NCBI GenBank assembly: GCA_001725255.1
Contig: MEFV01000017.1
Coordinates: 1 to 64,000 of the forward strand
Source of the DNA: Comamonas sp. SCN 67-35
Lineage (GTDB): Bacteria; Pseudomonadota; Gammaproteobacteria; Burkholderiales; Burkholderiaceae_C
Length of the DNA stretch: 64,000 nucleotides
Direction: 5' to 3'
Part shown: in pieces, positions 17,531 through 26,060 of the stretch
Position numbering within the stretch: position 1 is the stretch's first letter
How the letters are laid out: each line of letters begins with the position of its first letter
Program-made: the position numbers and the translations under genes
Notes under the pieces: generated by a model
Database searches by the model: none
What the model was told of the DNA's origin: nothing
The model's input: only the letters and a program-made list of their open reading frames with translations

Positions 17531-20239
17531 ATGCCCGCCAGCGCTCCCGCCCCCTTCCTGCGCACCAAGATCCGCGTGCTGCGCCCGCCGCACGGCACCA
17601 TTGCCCGGCCCCGGCTCGACGCGGTGCGCGACCAGGTGTTGCAACTGCCACTGCTCACGCTCAGCGCCCCGGGTGGTTTCGGCAAAAGCACGCTGGCGGC
17701 CACCTGGGTGGCGCACTGGCAGGCCGAGGGCCACCATTGCACCTGGCTGACGCTGTCGCAGGACGAGGACGAACCGGCCCGTTTCGTGCACGCCCTCGCC
17801 CATGCCCTGCAGCGCCTGGGCCAAGGCGTGGGGGATGCGGCGCTCTCGCTGCTGCAGGGCCGCGCACTGGCCGCGCCGCGCGCCGTGCTGTCGCTGCTGC
17901 TCAACGACATGGAAGATTTCGACGGCGAGGCGATCGTGGTGCTCGACGACTGGCAGGTCATCCGCGACCCCGCCATTCACGATGCGCTGGCGTTTTTCAT
18001 CACCCACGCACCGCCGCAATTGCACGTCGTCATGACCTCCCGCATCACGCCGACGCTGGCACTGGCGCGGCTGCGCGCCCACGGCCTGTGGCATGACGTG
18101 GACGCCACCGCGCTGCGCTTCGACCTGGAAGAGACCACACGGTTTTTATCCAGCCACGACCCGGCCGGCACCCACACCGAGGCACGGATCCACGCCCTGC
18201 ACGAGAGCACCGAAGGCTGGGCCGCGGCGCTGCGCCTGGCGGCGCTGGGGCACCAATGGCCCGGCACGCCGAATGCCGTCATCACCGGCAGCTCCACGGT
18301 ATTCGCAACGCTGTTCGAAGACCTGCTGCACAACCTGCCGCAGGAAACCGTGCATTTCATGGCGCAGACGGCCGTGCTCGACCGCCTCACGCCCGAGCTG
18401 TGCAACGCCGTGAGCGAACGCGACGACGGCGACGCGCAAATGCAGTTGCTGCTGCAAAACCACCTGCTGATCGAGCCGATGGACAGCGAAGGCCGCTGGC
18501 TGCGCTATCACCAGTTGCTGCGCGAGCACCTGCTGGGCTGCGTCATGGAGCGCCTGGGGCTGGAGCCAGCCGCGCTGCACCGGCGCGCCGCCCACTGGTT
18601 TGCACGGCACGGCGCCTGGAGCGACGCGGTGCGCCACGCGCTGCAGGCCGGCGACCAGGCGCAGGCCATCGAATGGCTGACACACTGCGGCATGGCACTG
18701 GTCAAGACCGGCGACCTGCTGACCCTGCTCGCCTGGCGCCGCCAGTTGCCACCCGAGCTGCTGGCCGACCAGCCGCGCGTGCAGCTGGCCATCGCCTGGG
18801 GCCTGGCGCTGGCCATGCGGTTCACGGAGGCCGAGCCCCTTCTCGACGAAATCGAGCGGACGGCCCGCGCGCGTCTGGTCGACCCGGCACTGCGCGACAC
18901 GCTGGGCGAATGCCTGGCGATCCGCGCCGTCAACGTCGCGCTGCAGGACGACTCGCTGCGCGCCGGCGCGCTGGCCCGGCAATGGCAGTCCGAGCCACGC
19001 AATACGGACACCTTCACGCGCAACGCCGTCAGCAACGTGATGCGCTACGTGCACTGGAAGGCCGGCGAGCTGATGCAGGCCTACGAGCAGCCGTGGCAGG
19101 CCACCACGGCCGAGGAAGAACAACACAACGCGTTTTCCACCGTCTACCGCCACGCCATCCTGGGCAGCATCGAACTGGAGAAGGCCCAACTGGGACTGGC
19201 CGAACGCCACGCCCGCGAGGCGCTGCGCTGCGCCCACCAGCACGGCGGCCCGCTATCGGTCTCGGCCGCCCTGGCGGCTCCCCTGCTGGCGCAGTTGTAC
19301 TACCAACGGGGCTACTGGCGCGAGGCCCTGGAACTGCTCGCGCCGCTGCAGCCCCTGATCGACAACACCGCCATGCACGAAAGCGCCATCCAGGCCTACC
19401 AGGTGCTGATCCACGCCGCGCAGCTCCAGGGACTGCATGCCACGGCCTTCGAGCACCTCGAACGCGGGGAAACCATGGGCTACAACCGCGGCTGGGATCG
19501 GCTGGTCGCCACCATGCTGCATGAACGCATCCGCCTCTTGATCAGGGAAGCCCGGCTGGACGAAGCCAACGCCACCTGCATCCGCCTGCGCCGCCTGACC
19601 TGCCACGCCGATGCCTTGCCGCGCTGCGCGCGCTCCGAACTGTGCGACCTGCGCGACAACGCCCTGGCGCGCATGGCCCTCGCCAGCCAGCGCGCTGACC
19701 AGGCGCGCCAGGCATTCACCGCGCAACTGGAGCAGGCGCACACACGCGGGCAGCGCCTGCGGATGCTGCCTCTGGGCACATGCCTGGCCCTGGCCCACTG
19801 GGCGGCAGGCGAGCAGGACGCCTGCTTCGAGCAACTGGCAACCACCTTGCAACTGGCCCGGCAAAGCGGCGCCAGCCGCGGTGTGCTCGATGAAGGCGAG
19901 GACGTGCAGATGGTGCTGACGCGGTTTCGGGCCTCACGGTTCTGCGACCCGACCCTGAGGGAGTTCACGCTATCGCTGATCGCACCGCCCGACACGCATC
20001 CCCTGCAAGACAAGCTGCTGACGGAGCGTGAACTGCAAGTGCTGTCTCTCGTGGGACAAGGCCTGTCCAACAAACTCGTCGCGCGGGCCATGGGCATCTC
20101 GGCCGAGACGGTAAAAACGCACTTGAAGAACATCTTTGAAAAATTCGGCGTGCAGGAACGCCGCGAAGCCGTTGCGATGGCGCAATCCATGGGGCTGCTG
20201 CAAAGCCTGCGCGCCAGCCCCACGCAAGACCAGAGTTGA
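17531..20239 (+). CDS. MalT-like (LAL family) LuxR transcriptional regulator
   Basis: This is a large regulator of 902 residues of the STAND/LAL class. An N-terminal RTKIRVLRPP segment precedes a Walker A motif SAPGGFGKSTLAATW and a Walker B region VVLDDWQVI. A long helical repeat (TPR/MalT-like) middle region covers about 340-820. The LuxR helix-turn-helix is at LTERELQVLSLVGQGLSNKL through ETVKTHLKNIFEKFGVQERR near the C-terminus. It is divergent from the acyl-CoA operon, with 189 bases between start codons, and is its likely activator, probably responding to a pathway metabolite. The inducer cannot be inferred. Confidence 0.88.
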   Translation: MPASAPAPFLRTKIRVLRPPHGTIARPRLDAVRDQVLQLPLLTLSAPGGFGKSTLAATWVAHWQAEGHHCTWLTLSQDEDEPARFVHALAHALQRLGQGVGDAALSLLQGRALAAPRAVLSLLLNDMEDFDGEAIVVLDDWQVIRDPAIHDALAFFITHAPPQLHVVMTSRITPTLALARLRAHGLWHDVDATALRFDLEETTRFLSSHDPAGTHTEARIHALHESTEGWAAALRLAALGHQWPGTPNAVITGSSTVFATLFEDLLHNLPQETVHFMAQTAVLDRLTPELCNAVSERDDGDAQMQLLLQNHLLIEPMDSEGRWLRYHQLLREHLLGCVMERLGLEPAALHRRAAHWFARHGAWSDAVRHALQAGDQAQAIEWLTHCGMALVKTGDLLTLLAWRRQLPPELLADQPRVQLAIAWGLALAMRFTEAEPLLDEIERTARARLVDPALRDTLGECLAIRAVNVALQDDSLRAGALARQWQSEPRNTDTFTRNAVSNVMRYVHWKAGELMQAYEQPWQATTAEEEQHNAFSTVYRHAILGSIELEKAQLGLAERHAREALRCAHQHGGPLSVSAALAAPLLAQLYYQRGYWREALELLAPLQPLIDNTAMHESAIQAYQVLIHAAQLQGLHATAFEHLERGETMGYNRGWDRLVATMLHERIRLLIREARLDEANATCIRLRRLTCHADALPRCARSELCDLRDNALARMALASQRADQARQAFTAQLEQAHTRGQRLRMLPLGTCLALAHWAAGEQDACFEQLATTLQLARQSGASRGVLDEGEDVQMVLTRFRASRFCDPTLREFTLSLIAPPDTHPLQDKLLTERELQVLSLVGQGLSNKLVARAMGISAETVKTHLKNIFEKFGVQERREAVAMAQSMGLLQSLRASPTQDQS

Positions 20240-20279
20240 GGAAGGCAGCTGCGGAAAAACCGGCGAACAGGCGGCGCCT

Positions 20280-21299
20280 TTACCCCGCCACTTCCGCCAG
20301 CGCCGCCACCAGCACATCCTGCACCGGCGGCGCCACCACCGCCATGCGCACCCGGCCCGGCAGGCCAAAGCTCGCGGCATCGCGCAGCTTGATCCCGCGC
20401 TCGCGCAGGGCGCACAGCAGCGATTGAAGATCAAATACGGCTGCGTCGCTTGATGAGCCAGCGCGAGCAGCTATGAAAAAATTAGTCTCTGAAGGCTGCG
20501 CCAGCCACCCCGTGGCCTGCAGCGCCTGAATCTGCCGCTGCTTCCAGGTGCGCAGCTGTTCACGCGATTGCGCCAGCCACGCCTGGCACGATTCGGACAC
20601 CCAAGCCTGCAGCAAAGCCACGCCATACGCGCCCAGCGGCCAGGAAGGCGCGAGCCGGCGCACACGTTCGAGCAGCACCGCGGACACGTCGACAGGCGCT
20701 ATCGCATACGCCGCGCGCACGCCCGTCAGACCCAGCGCCTTGTTGGGCGTGAGCAGCCGCCAGACGCGATCGAGCCGCGCGGCGTCCAGGCTCGGTGCGC
20801 CGCTCAGGCGCAGCGGCTCGTAGGCCTGATCGAGCACCAGGGTCTGGTCGGCACGCAGGGCTGCAACGCGCCGCGCCAGGCCCGGCTCGGGCTGCCCCAG
20901 CGGGCTGCCGGGCTCGCAGGCCCAGATCAGGGCCGCCTCGCCCGGATGCGCCACAGGCCGCAAGCCTGCCGCCAGCGCGGCGCGCGCATAGTCGCCATAC
21001 GCGGGTTGCGGCAGCCACACGCGCGCGTTCGGCCCGGCCTGCAGCGCGACGGCTACGCTGATGCGCTGGATGAATTCGCTGGCGCTGGCCGCGGGCACGA
21101 TGCGCTCCGGCGCCACGCCGTGCCAGGCCGCCAGCGCGGACGTGAGCACGGTGTAGGCCGGGTCGGGATAGTGGCGTGCATCGCAGGCCAGCAGTGTGCG
21201 CACGGCACCAGGACAGGCACCGCAGGCGTTGGCGTTGGTTGAGAGATCGTGCAGCGGCACGCCCAGCGCGTCCGGCCCGCCATGCAGCGGCGTCACCAT
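20280..21299 (-). CDS. cobC: Threonine-phosphate decarboxylase-like PLP enzyme CobC
   Basis: This fold-type I aminotransferase-family protein of 339 residues is expected to make (R)-1-amino-2-propanol phosphate for the cobalamin nucleotide loop. Visible motifs are HDLSTNANACGACP at the N-terminus, WLPQPAYGDYARAAL, and LVLDQAYEPLRL with the family Asp-x-x-Tyr. LTPNKALGLTGVRAAYAIAP is the PLP-lysine region (Lys in TPNKALGLTG). The start at 21299 overlaps the cobD stop, so translation is coupled. A stretch near the C-terminus (IAARAGSSSDAAVFDLQ) is encoded by a copy of the dispersed repeat and looks like an in-frame insertion. Confidence 0.85.
   Translation of the reverse strand: MVTPLHGGPDALGVPLHDLSTNANACGACPGAVRTLLACDARHYPDPAYTVLTSALAAWHGVAPERIVPAASASEFIQRISVAVALQAGPNARVWLPQPAYGDYARAALAAGLRPVAHPGEAALIWACEPGSPLGQPEPGLARRVAALRADQTLVLDQAYEPLRLSGAPSLDAARLDRVWRLLTPNKALGLTGVRAAYAIAPVDVSAVLLERVRRLAPSWPLGAYGVALLQAWVSESCQAWLAQSREQLRTWKQRQIQALQATGWLAQPSETNFFIAARAGSSSDAAVFDLQSLLCALRERGIKLRDAASFGLPGRVRMAVVAPPVQDVLVAALAEVAG
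20430..20483. repeat. Dispersed comamonad repeat, copy 2 (inside cobC)
   Basis: This copy has CAAATACGGCTG, TCGCTTGATG, CAGCGCGAGCAGCTATGAAAAAA, following the same order of blocks as copies 1 and 3. It is read through in the cobC frame. Confidence 0.6.
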
Positions 21300-22288
21300 G
21301 GCGCCGCCTGCCCCATCAACGCCGCGCAGGCCAGCAGCGTGGCGGCGAGGGCCACGCGCGAACCGATCCGGCAGGCGCGCAGCAGGTCGCGCGGCGTCGC
21401 CTCGCGCCCGCCCTCTCCCAGCGTGTAGACGCCGGGCTTGCCCAGGCGCACGCCCAGCACCAGCGCCATCGCCGCCATCGGCCAGCCGCTGTTGGGCGAC
21501 GGCGTGCGCCTCGCCTCGCCCGGCAGGTGCCGCCAGCCCTGCATCGCCCCAAGCAGCGCAATCAACGCGGCGGTGATGCGCGCGGGCAGCCACGCCAGCA
21601 CGTCGTCGACACGCGCCGCCCAGGTGCCCGCGCGGCGCCAGTCGCGCGCCACGCCGCCCAGCACGCGCGTGCCCCGGTAGCCCCACATCGCGTCCGCCGT
21701 GTTGGCGAACCGGAACAGCGCCGCTCCCGGCAAACCCAGCAGCGCAAACCAGAACAGCGGCGCCACCAGCGAATCGTTGAGGTTCTCGGCCAGGCTCTCG
21801 ATCGCGCTCTCGCGCACCTGCGCTTCGGTCAAGGCGTCCACCTCCCGGCTCACCAGCCGCGCCAGCCGCGCGCGGCCGTCGGCAAGGGACTGCGCCAGCG
21901 CCTGCTGCACCGCCAGCACCTCGTCATGCAACAGGGCCCAGGCCAGCAGCGGCTTGAGCAGCAGCGCCAGCAACAGCACCGCCGCCCAGCCCGGCAAGCG
22001 CAAGAGCCAGGCCTGCATCTGCCACGCCACCACACCGACGATGGCCGCGCCCACGCACCACGCCAGCGCGCCCCGCCAGAAGGCCCGCCCATCGCGTCCG
22101 GGAGGCGGCGCGTCGGCACGCGGCGCGCAGCGCGCGCCCGCCCAGGTCAGGTAATGCCCCATCCAGACCACCGGGTGCCAGCGCGCGGGCGGCTCGCCCA
22201 GCGACCGGTCGATCGCCAGCGCCAGCGCGGGCACCAGAGACAGCCACACACCCAGCGCCGCATCCGGCGTCGCGAACAAGAGGCCCAT
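21293..22288 (-). CDS. cobD: Adenosylcobinamide-phosphate synthase CobD/CbiB
   Basis: This is a membrane protein of 331 residues that attaches the aminopropanol (phosphate) arm to adenosylcobyric acid. It has several hydrophobic segments. Family motifs are ALAIDRSLGEPPARWHPVVWMGH near the N-terminus, SREVDALTEAQVRESAIESLAENLNDSLVAPLFWF in the middle, and RFANTADAMWGYRG. Its ATG overlaps the ogt stop by one base (TGATG) and its stop overlaps the cobC start by seven, so ogt-cobD-cobC are translationally coupled. Confidence 0.92.
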   Translation of the reverse strand: MGLLFATPDAALGVWLSLVPALALAIDRSLGEPPARWHPVVWMGHYLTWAGARCAPRADAPPPGRDGRAFWRGALAWCVGAAIVGVVAWQMQAWLLRLPGWAAVLLLALLLKPLLAWALLHDEVLAVQQALAQSLADGRARLARLVSREVDALTEAQVRESAIESLAENLNDSLVAPLFWFALLGLPGAALFRFANTADAMWGYRGTRVLGGVARDWRRAGTWAARVDDVLAWLPARITAALIALLGAMQGWRHLPGEARRTPSPNSGWPMAAMALVLGVRLGKPGVYTLGEGGREATPRDLLRACRIGSRVALAATLLACAALMGQAAPW

Positions 22289-22815
22289 CAATCCAGAGCA
22301 GGCAGCGTGCGCTCGCCGCGCTCCAGCGCCAGCAGCCATTGCTTGCGCGCCACGCCGCCGCCGTAGCCGGTCAGGCTGCCGTCGCTGCCGATCACGCGGT
22401 GGCAGGGCACGACGAGGCTGATCTTGTTGTTGCCATTGGCCGCCGCCACCGCCCGCGTGGCGGTGGGCTTGCCGATGGAGCGCGCCTGCTCGGCGTAGCT
22501 GCGCGTCTGGCCATAGGGGATGGCGAGCAGCGCCTGCCAGACGCTTTGCTGAAACGGCGTGCCCACGAGGTCCAGCGGCATGTCGAAATGGCGCCGCCGC
22601 CCCGCGAAATACTCGTCCAGCTCGCGTCCGAGCTGCGCGGCGAGCGCACTCTCGCCCGCCCGCGCGGGGCCGCCGCGCGCGGCCTCGACCTGCGCGATCT
22701 CGCGCGCCAGGCCCTTGGTGCGCTCGCTGAATTCGAGCAGGCACAGGCCGCGATCGGAGATGAGCGCCATCATCTCGCCCAGCGGCGTAATGTAGGTGTG
22801 AGAGAGCAGGGCCAT
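22288..22815 (-). CDS. ogt: Methylated-DNA--protein-cysteine methyltransferase (Ogt)
   Basis: This is a suicide DNA-repair protein of 175 residues that takes the alkyl group from O6-alkylguanine. The active-site motif is SLVVPCHRVIGSDGSLTGYGGG, with the acceptor Cys in PCHRV. The upstream helix GTPFQQSVWQALLAIPYGQT carries the conserved Arg-finger/turn region. The start at 22815 gives the family N-terminus (MALLSHTYITPLGEMMALIS). The longer open frame upstream lies opposite the next gene. It is the first gene of an operon with cobD and cobC, an unusual pairing. Confidence 0.92.
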   Translation of the reverse strand: MALLSHTYITPLGEMMALISDRGLCLLEFSERTKGLAREIAQVEAARGGPARAGESALAAQLGRELDEYFAGRRRHFDMPLDLVGTPFQQSVWQALLAIPYGQTRSYAEQARSIGKPTATRAVAAANGNNKISLVVPCHRVIGSDGSLTGYGGGVARKQWLLALERGERTLPALD

Positions 22816-22969
22816 GCGCCCGATTGTCGCAACATCGATGTGCCCGTGCCAGCGCCGGGCGGGCCCCGGGAAATTCCGCAAAAATGCGCAGGCCGCTGCA
22901 AAGCCATGGAATAAAACCCCATCGGGCGGTGTTTGTGCAGACGTCAACCACCCTTTTCTGGAGTTCACC

Positions 22970-23338
22970 ATGCGCTTTCTCATGACCGCCGCCGCCCTCC
23001 TCGTGGCCAGCTCGCTGGCCTGGGCACAGCAGGCCCCGACCAGGACCCAGGACGGCACGCTCGTCGGGCCCAGCGGCATGTCGCTCTACACCTTCGACAA
23101 GGACGTGGCCGGCAGCGGCAAGTCCGCCTGCAACGGCCCGTGCAGCGCGAACTGGCCGGCGCTGGCCGCCGCCAGCGGCGACCAGGCCCAGGGCGAGTAC
23201 AGCATCATCCGGCGCGACGACGGCACGAGCCAGTGGGCGTACAAGGGCAAGCCGCTGTACTTCTGGGCCAAGGATGCCAAGCCGGGCGACCGCAGCGGCG
23301 ACGGCGTGAACCAGGTCTGGCATCTCGCGCGCCCGTAA
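22970..23338 (+). CDS. Small secreted protein of the COG4315 (Yx(F/W/Y)xxD repeat) family
   Basis: This is a 122-residue protein with a cleavable signal peptide (MRFLMTAAALLVASSLAWAQ). It has two copies of the family pattern, SLYTFDKDVAGSGKSACNGPCSANWP and PLYFWAKDAKPGDRSGDGVN. The spaced CNGPC and W residues are typical. Family members are periplasmic or lipoproteins of unknown function; this one has no lipobox. The start at 22970 has a GGAG site. The ECF sigma gene begins 11 bases after its stop. A possible ECF-type promoter is the GGAATAAAA at 22909-22917, with GTGTTT downstream, but this was judged by eye only. Confidence 0.8.
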   Translation: MRFLMTAAALLVASSLAWAQQAPTRTQDGTLVGPSGMSLYTFDKDVAGSGKSACNGPCSANWPALAAASGDQAQGEYSIIRRDDGTSQWAYKGKPLYFWAKDAKPGDRSGDGVNQVWHLARP

Positions 23339-23349
23339 GACCGCGCGCC

Positions 23350-23874
23350 GTGGAGCGATCGTCCGTCCTGGAGCACCTGCCCGCGCTGCGGCGCTATGCA
23401 CGCGTGCTGACGGGCGACACCTGGGCGGCCGACGACCTCGTGCAGGACACGCTGGAGCGCGCCTGCGGCAAGTGGCGCCTGTGGCTGCCCGGCAGCGACC
23501 TGCGCGCCTGGCTGTTCACGCTGATGCACCGCGTGTTCCTGAACCAGCGGCGCGGCGGCGCAAGCCGGGCCCACGTGACGTCGCTGGACGATGCCCAGGC
23601 CGAGCCGCCCGGCACGGCGCGCGATCTGGACAGCGCCATCGACCTGGAGCGCTGCCTGCTGCGTCTGCCCGAGGAGCAGCGCAGCGTGCTGCTGCTGGTG
23701 ACGCTCGAAGACCTGTCCTACGCCGACGTGGCCAGGGTGCTGGGCGTGCCCATGGGCACGGTGATGTCGCGCCTGTCGCGCGCGCGCAGCCGTCTGCGCG
23801 AGCTCATGGGCCGCGATCTGCCGGCGCAACCGCCCGCCCACGCCACGGTCACACCGCTGCGCCGTCCGAACTGA
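23350..23874 (+). CDS. ECF RNA polymerase sigma factor
   Basis: This is a sigma-70 family ECF factor of 174 residues. Region 2 is seen in LTGDTWAADDLVQDTLERA and SDLRAWLFTLMHRVFLNQRR. Region 4 is LPEEQRSVLLLVTLEDLSYADVARVLGVPMGTVMSRLSRARSRLREL. A GTG start at 23350 (VERSSVLEHLPALRRYA) gives the usual N-terminus; no ATG is available at that point. It is co-transcribed with the secreted protein before it and the anti-sigma gene after it, so it probably controls its own operon under envelope or oxidative stress. Confidence 0.9.
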   Translation: MERSSVLEHLPALRRYARVLTGDTWAADDLVQDTLERACGKWRLWLPGSDLRAWLFTLMHRVFLNQRRGGASRAHVTSLDDAQAEPPGTARDLDSAIDLERCLLRLPEEQRSVLLLVTLEDLSYADVARVLGVPMGTVMSRLSRARSRLRELMGRDLPAQPPAHATVTPLRRPN

Positions 23875-23895
23875 CACGACCCACGCCACGCAAAA

Positions 23896-24699
23896 ATGCA
23901 AACCCCTCCCACGGTCACCGAAGAACTGCTGCACGCGCTGGCCGACGAGCGCCTGCCCGCGCCGCAGGCCGCGGCCCTGCTCGCCAGCCTCGATGCCGAC
24001 ACCCTGCGCACGGTGCGGCAATGGCAGGCGCAGCGCCAGGCCCTGCGCCAAAGCCACGCCGACCTGCCGCACGAGCCGCCGCCGCCCGCGCTCGTCGCCG
24101 CGGCCACGCGCCTGCAGGCACGGCGCGATCGGCACCAGGCCCGCTGGCGCCTGGGCGGCACCGCGGCGGCGGTGCTGCTTGCCTTCGCCGGCGGCTGGCT
24201 GGTGCATGGCCAGCTCCGGCCCGCCGCGACGCCCGCCGTACTGGCCCAGGCGGCACCCGGCCTGCGCTTCGTGCATGCGGCCACGTCGGCGCACGCGCTG
24301 TTCCAGCCCGAGGTACGCCACCCGGTGGAAGTCCCGGCGAGCGAGCAGGAACACCTGCAGCAGTGGCTGAGCAAGCGCCTGGGCCATCCGCTGCGCGCGC
24401 CCGATCTGCAGGACGCGGGCTACGCGCTGATGGGCGGGCGCCTGCTGCCCGGCGACGGGGGCGGCGCGCGCGCACAGTTCATGTACCAGGACCCGGCGGG
24501 TGAGCGCGTCACCGTCTATGTCGGCGCGCTGGCGCAAGACAAGAGCGGCACGGATGAAACCGCGTTTCGCTTCCAGCAGGACGGCGCGGCCAGCGCGTTC
24601 TACTGGGTCGATCACGGCCTGGGCTATGCGCTGGCCGGCGAGCTGCCGCGCGAGCGCCTGCAGGCGCTGGCCGTGCGCGTGCACCAGCAACTGCGGTAA
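23896..24699 (+). CDS. Anti-sigma factor (transmembrane)
   Basis: This 267-residue protein has a short cytoplasmic N-terminal region (1-90) resembling anti-sigma factors (HALADERLPAPQAAALLASLD). It has one membrane segment, about 90-108 (LGGTAAAVLLAFAGGWLVHG), and a periplasmic domain of about 150 residues. The typical zinc-binding HxxxCxxC motif is absent, so it is likely a ZAS-less member. It lies 21 bases after the ECF sigma gene and presumably sequesters that factor at the membrane. Confidence 0.82.
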   Translation: MQTPPTVTEELLHALADERLPAPQAAALLASLDADTLRTVRQWQAQRQALRQSHADLPHEPPPPALVAAATRLQARRDRHQARWRLGGTAAAVLLAFAGGWLVHGQLRPAATPAVLAQAAPGLRFVHAATSAHALFQPEVRHPVEVPASEQEHLQQWLSKRLGHPLRAPDLQDAGYALMGGRLLPGDGGGARAQFMYQDPAGERVTVYVGALAQDKSGTDETAFRFQQDGAASAFYWVDHGLGYALAGELPRERLQALAVRVHQQLR

Positions 24700-24706
24700 G
24701 GCGCCG

Positions 24707-25288
24707 TCAATCCTCGATGCCGCGTTGCGCCGGAATGCCCGCCTTGAAGGCGTGCTTGACGAGCTGCATCTCGGTCACCGTGTCGGCCAGAGCGATGAGT
24801 TCGGGCGGGCAGCGGCGCCCGGTCAGGCAGACGTGCACGTCCTTCGGCCGCGCGCGCAGGGTATCGAGCACGGGCTCGAGCGCCAGCCAGCCGTAGATCA
24901 GCGGGTAGGTGATCTCGTCGAGCACGACGAGGAAGTGCGCGCCATCCAGGATGGCCGTGCGCGCCCGCTCCCAGCCTTCACGCGCGAGCTCGGCGGAATG
25001 TTCCAGATCCTTGCTCTTCCACGAAAAGCCGTCGCCCAGGCCGTGGATCGGCAGGCCGATTTTTTCAAACATGCGGTGCTCGCCAAAGCGCGCGGTGGGC
25101 ACCTTCATGAACTGGAAAATTTCCACCTGTTTGCCATGCACGTGCTGGCGCCCAAACGCGCGCAGCGCCAGGCCGAAGGCCGCCGTGCTCTTGCCCTTGC
25201 CGTCGCCGGTATGCACGATGACCAGGCCGCGGCGCTCGCCCTCGGGGCGGTCGTAGCGTTTTTCGGCGGGCGGGGTTTCAATTTGCAT
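24707..25288 (-). CDS. cobO: Cob(I)yrinic acid a,c-diamide adenosyltransferase CobO/BtuR
   Basis: This 193-residue enzyme adenosylates the corrin cobalt, using ATP. The P-loop is [19 protein letters not shown], and [13 protein letters not shown] and [19 protein letters not shown] are family motifs. It is the last gene of the riboswitch-controlled operon. Its start overlaps btuD by 11 bases. It ends tail to tail, seven bases from the anti-sigma gene. Confidence 0.95.
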   Translation of the reverse strand: MQIETPPAEKRYDRPEGERRGLVIVHTGDGKGKSTAAFGLALRAFGRQHVHGKQVEIFQFMKVPTARFGEHRMFEKIGLPIHGLGDGFSWKSKDLEHSAELAREGWERARTAILDGAHFLVVLDEITYPLIYGWLALEPVLDTLRARPKDVHVCLTGRRCPPELIALADTVTEMQLVKHAFKAGIPAQRGIED

Positions 25289-26060
25289 GTGATGCCTCCT
25301 GGGGCAGGGCAATCCATTGGCCCTGTACGGGGTGAATGGCGATGCGACCGCCAAACGCGGCCTGCAGCGCGTGGTGCGTGCGCGCGTCGCCGTTGGCGCC
25401 GTGGTGCACCAGGCGCCCCTGGTCGATGACAGCCACATCGTCGGCTTGCAATGCCATGTTCAGTTCATGCAGCACGCTGACCACCGTGGCGCCACCGGCG
25501 ACCAGCGCGCGCACCGTGGCCAGCCAGTCGGCCTGGTGCGGCGGATCGAGGTGCGCCAGCGGTTCGTCCATCAGCAGCACTTTGGCCTGCACCGCCAGCA
25601 GGCGCGCCAGCAGCACGCGCTGGCGCTCGCCGCCCGAGAGCTCGGCCAGGCGCCGCGCGCGCAGTTCGCGGCATTGCATGGTGGCCAGCGCCGCATCGAC
25701 AGCGACGTGGTCGGCGGCGGTGGGCGCGGCCAGCCAGGCGCGGTGCGGCAGGCGGCCGAGCATCACCACGTCGCTGGCCCGCAAGTCCTCGCCGCCTGCC
25801 TCCTGCTGGCCCAGCCAGGCGAGCGTGCGCGCGCGTTCGCGTGCGGGCCAGTCGGCCAGCGCGCGGCCCAGCAGCAGCACCTGGCCCTCGCAGGGCAGCA
25901 GCCCCGCGATGCAGCGCAGCAGCGTGGATTTGCCCGCGCCGTTGGGGCCGACGATGGCGGTCCAGCGGCCCGCGGGCAGCGCCAGGTCGATGCCGTGCAG
26001 GATGCGGCGCGCGCCAATATGCGCCGCCGCGATGCGCGCCTGCAGCGCCGGGGCGTTCAC
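25278..26060 (-). CDS. btuD: Cobalamin ABC transporter ATP-binding protein BtuD
   Basis: This is an ABC ATPase of 260 residues of the FecE/BtuD type. It has Walker [18 protein letters not shown], signature [14 protein letters not shown], Walker [13 protein letters not shown] and the switch His in [11 protein letters not shown]. The start is the GTG at 26060, overlapping the btuC stop by four bases (GTGA). It energises uptake of cobalamin or cobinamide through BtuC with BtuF. Confidence 0.92.
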   Translation of the reverse strand: MNAPALQARIAAAHIGARRILHGIDLALPAGRWTAIVGPNGAGKSTLLRCIAGLLPCEGQVLLLGRALADWPARERARTLAWLGQQEAGGEDLRASDVVMLGRLPHRAWLAAPTAADHVAVDAALATMQCRELRARRLAELSGGERQRVLLARLLAVQAKVLLMDEPLAHLDPPHQADWLATVRALVAGGATVVSVLHELNMALQADDVAVIDQGRLVHHGANGDARTHHALQAAFGGRIAIHPVQGQWIALPQEASHAN

